From Nostoc sp. T09 (GTDB lineage: Bacteria; Cyanobacteriota; Cyanobacteriia; Cyanobacteriales; Nostocaceae): a DNA stretch of 64,000 bases. A program made the position numbers and the translations under genes. Positions 62,065 through 64,000 of the stretch are shown here, piece by piece. The notes beneath the pieces were generated by a model. That model did not search any database, was not told where the DNA came from, and saw nothing but the letters and a program-made list of their open reading frames with translations. The stretch covers positions 62,001-126,000 of the forward strand of contig NZ_MTAV01000082.1 in the NCBI RefSeq assembly GCF_002154695.1, read 5' to 3'. Position 1 is the first letter of the stretch. Each line of letters begins with the position of its first letter.

Positions 62065-64000
62065 ATGAGTCATGAAGAAATAGAAAATTTAGACGTTGAT
62101 AACGAAAGCTCATTAAAAACTCTGGTAAGAGCGATTACCTTTTCGCAAGGTGAATTCTCGCTGATTTTACTGCGCTGTAATTATGATGATTTGCGTCAGC
62201 GCATAGTGCAACGCCTCCACCAATTATCTCCGGTGAAAATCCGCGAAATTACTTTACCTGCATCGGTGAGAACGCTTTACACAGCGATTAAAGAACAACT
62301 GGGAGATGAACAACCACCAGCATTAATGGTTTTTGGTTTGGAGTCGGTTAAAGATATTGATACGGTTCTGACTGCGGCAAATCAGGTTAGGGAAGAGTTT
62401 AGAAAAAACTTTCCTTTTCCTATATTGTTGTGGATTAATGACCAAGTTCTGCAAAAGATGATTCGCTTGGCAGCAGATTTGGATAATTGGGCGACGACAA
62501 TTGCTTTTAATAATACTACTAATAATTTAATTCAGTTTCTGCGGCAAAAAACTGATGAGATATTTGCTGGTGATGTTATCCCCAATCCGCAAATTTGTTG
62601 GGAACTAACAACTGCTCAACAAGATTTACAAAGTCGCCAGCAAGTTTTAGACTCAGCAATTCAAGCAAGTCTCGAATTTGTACTTGGTTTGCATGATTAT
62701 TTACACGATCGGATTGATTCGGCTTTAGCACAGTATCAGCAAAGCTTGGGTTTTTGGCGACAAAGTAATCATTTAGAACGGCAAGGTATATTATTAGCGC
62801 ATATCGCTTTAGCATATCAACGCCAAGCTAGTATTAATTCGGTGGAAAATCAAGGCGATTGGCAAGAAGCAAGAAATTATTTTCAGCAAGCTATTGAGAT
62901 TTTTGAAGACGCACAAAAGCCAGATTTAATTGCTCAATATATTAGTAAATTGGATGAAGTTCTGCGCAGCTTACAAGCATGGAGCGATCTACAAAGCCTT
63001 GCGGAACAATCTTTAATACTGCATCAAGATTATGGTACACCGCGACAGATAGCTGAAGATTACGGTTTTTTGGCAGAGGTGGCGTTACAGCGATCGCACT
63101 GGGAAGAGGCGCAGCAATTTGCTGAACAAGCGCTGGAAGTATTAAATATAGCGATTTCCGTGGGGATGCAGTACGCTTTTACCCCACCCCGACAAAGCGC
63201 CGCTTTGGCGGGGTGGGGTTCATCGGGTTTAGTAAGTAATCAACCGGACATGATATTACAAACCCATGAGCGTAGTTTTTATCGGGTTTTGTTGGCTCGT
63301 GCGCAACGGGGTTTAGGACAAGTAGAAGCAGAAATCAGTAGCTTGGAACTCGCAAAATCAGAAAGTAATCCCCAGTACAATCCGCAATTATATATATCGA
63401 TTTTGGAAAGATTGCGCGAACTTTACTTTGAGCAAGCTAGATATTTAGATGCATTTCATCTCAAGCAAGAACGATTACAAATTGAACAGCAATATGGTTT
63501 TCGTGCTTTTATAGGTGCATCTTATCTTAACCCGCAGCGACAGGCAATTAACCCGGCACAGATACAAGTAGAAAATACAGAAACAATTGCTCAAGAAATT
63601 GCAGTTTCTAGCCGAGTACAAGATGTTAAACGCTTACGCGAAAGAATTAGCGGGACTGAATATAAGTTGACTGTAATTCATGGACAGTCGGGAGTGGGGA
63701 AAAGTTCAATTTTGCAGGGGGGATTAATACCAGCGTTGCAACAACAACCAATTGGTGAGCGAGAAGCTTTACCAATTTTGTTGCGAAGTTATACAGATTG
63801 GGTGGGGATGTTAGGACGCAAGTTACTAGAAAGTGTCCAGAGGTTGCAGGGAATATCTCTAAATTCTGCGGCAGATATATTAGAGCAGTTGCGTAACAAT
63901 GAAAGACGGAATTTATTAACAGTTTTAATTTTTGACCAGTTTGAAGAGTTTTTCTTTGTTTATAAAGACCAAGCTCAAAGGCGACCGTTTTATGAATTTC
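62065..64000 (+). CDS. Large TPR-STAND NTPase, truncated by the window end
   Basis: A frame of 645 codons stays open to the last base. The N-terminal part (about 1-165) is a soluble helical/strand domain (ITFSQGEFSLILLRCNYDDL, LMVFGLESVKDIDTV) of unknown type, possibly an effector or adaptor domain. Residues about 190-520 are helical, TPR-like repeats. Then comes an NTPase core with Walker A GQSGVGKSS at 540-548 and Walker B LTVLIFDQFEEFF near 617-629, the nSTAND1 pattern. A WD40 or TPR sensor often follows such cores, beyond the window. A palindromic repeat at 63181-63220 lies in frame inside the helical part. ATG 62065 is the best start. Confidence 0.85.
   Translation, partial: MSHEEIENLDVDNESSLKTLVRAITFSQGEFSLILLRCNYDDLRQRIVQRLHQLSPVKIREITLPASVRTLYTAIKEQLGDEQPPALMVFGLESVKDIDTVLTAANQVREEFRKNFPFPILLWINDQVLQKMIRLAADLDNWATTIAFNNTTNNLIQFLRQKTDEIFAGDVIPNPQICWELTTAQQDLQSRQQVLDSAIQASLEFVLGLHDYLHDRIDSALAQYQQSLGFWRQSNHLERQGILLAHIALAYQRQASINSVENQGDWQEARNYFQQAIEIFEDAQKPDLIAQYISKLDEVLRSLQAWSDLQSLAEQSLILHQDYGTPRQIAEDYGFLAEVALQRSHWEEAQQFAEQALEVLNIAISVGMQYAFTPPRQSAALAGWGSSGLVSNQPDMILQTHERSFYRVLLARAQRGLGQVEAEISSLELAKSESNPQYNPQLYISILERLRELYFEQARYLDAFHLKQERLQIEQQYGFRAFIGASYLNPQRQAINPAQIQVENTETIAQEIAVSSRVQDVKRLRERISGTEYKLTVIHGQSGVGKSSILQGGLIPALQQQPIGEREALPILLRSYTDWVGMLGRKLLESVQRLQGISLNSAADILEQLRNNERRNLLTVLIFDQFEEFFFVYKDQAQRRPFYEF
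63181..63220. repeat. In-frame palindromic repeat within the STAND gene
   Basis: ACCCCACCCC and GGGGTGGGGT flank aaagcg/cgcttt. The whole 40 bases are translated in frame (TPPRQSAALAGWG), with no frameshift or stop. The segment is G+C-rich compared with its surroundings and looks like a dispersed palindrome that entered the gene. Confidence 0.75.

Noticed and set aside
1-64000. CRISPR array
   Set aside because: Tandem words seen (heptads, GGCAGAG units) are short and without regular spacers of constant length; no Cas gene was found.

Overview
The window looks like chromosomal DNA of a filamentous, Nostoc/Anabaena-type cyanobacterium. The evidence is photosystem genes (psaK, psbZ, a bciB-type divinyl chlorophyllide reductase), a desC-desA-desB acyl-lipid desaturase cluster, two neutral/alkaline invertases, xisH/xisI remnants, many GCGATCGC (HIP1) octamers, and the dispersed palindromes and heptad-type short repeats common in this group. 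No rRNA, CRISPR array or complete insertion sequence was seen. One tRNA gene, tRNA-Gly(GCC), is present.

Layout. 1-7.4 kb: the end of a short-chain dehydrogenase, folE, a decayed TPR gene, trpF, psaK, a site-2-type protease, a broken xisH with intact xisI, and a DUF433/DUF5615-type toxin-antitoxin pair. 7.5-14.3 kb: a DHH-CBS-tRNA nucleotidyltransferase fusion, psbZ, ribH, tRNA-Gly, a zinc-ribbon membrane protein and proA. 14.4-20.5 kb: an alpha/beta hydrolase and four desaturases (desD, desB, desA, desC, all on the minus strand), which together predict delta-9, -12, omega-3 and delta-6 desaturation. 20.6-25 kb: a PLP lyase, a GxxExxY protein, bciB, then a compact unit of two Gly/Ala-rich mini-proteins and an HNH nuclease. 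25.7-36.3 kb: tandem invertases, rsmB, a TerB-like protein, a one-helix membrane protein, a class A penicillin-binding protein, folK, and an ADP-ribose pair (NUDIX plus ADP-ribosylglycohydrolase).

36.7-51.2 kb holds an SPFH protein, then transport and sulfur genes: two TauE/SafE proteins (one with a DUF1634 partner), three CadD-like transporters, an amino-acid permease, cysK with an Rrf2-family regulator, and cysE. PAP2 phosphatase and alpha-L-fucosidase genes lie among them. This looks like a neighbourhood for thiol, sulfur-anion and metal handling. 51.4-60 kb: membrane proteins, a hypothetical/retropepsin pair with a nonsense mutation, photolyase, an acireductone-dioxygenase-like cupin, a Tes-like radical SAM enzyme beside an Lgt-like transferase, a CBS-HEPN-like protein and a Cys/Met-rich copper-binding protein. 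60.6-64 kb: a P-loop ATPase followed by a large TPR-STAND NTPase cut by the window end.

The strongest candidates for new biology are the Gly/Ala mini-protein/HNH unit (23969-24807), the tandem ATPase/STAND locus (60655-64000), the CBS-HEPN-like protein (58510-59307) and the radical SAM/Lgt-like pair (55900-58257). Dispersed repeats have also entered coding sequence several times: in the TPR pseudogene, in frame in the STAND gene, and in the linker of the tRNA nucleotidyltransferase fusion. All functional calls come from reading motifs by eye; no database search was run.
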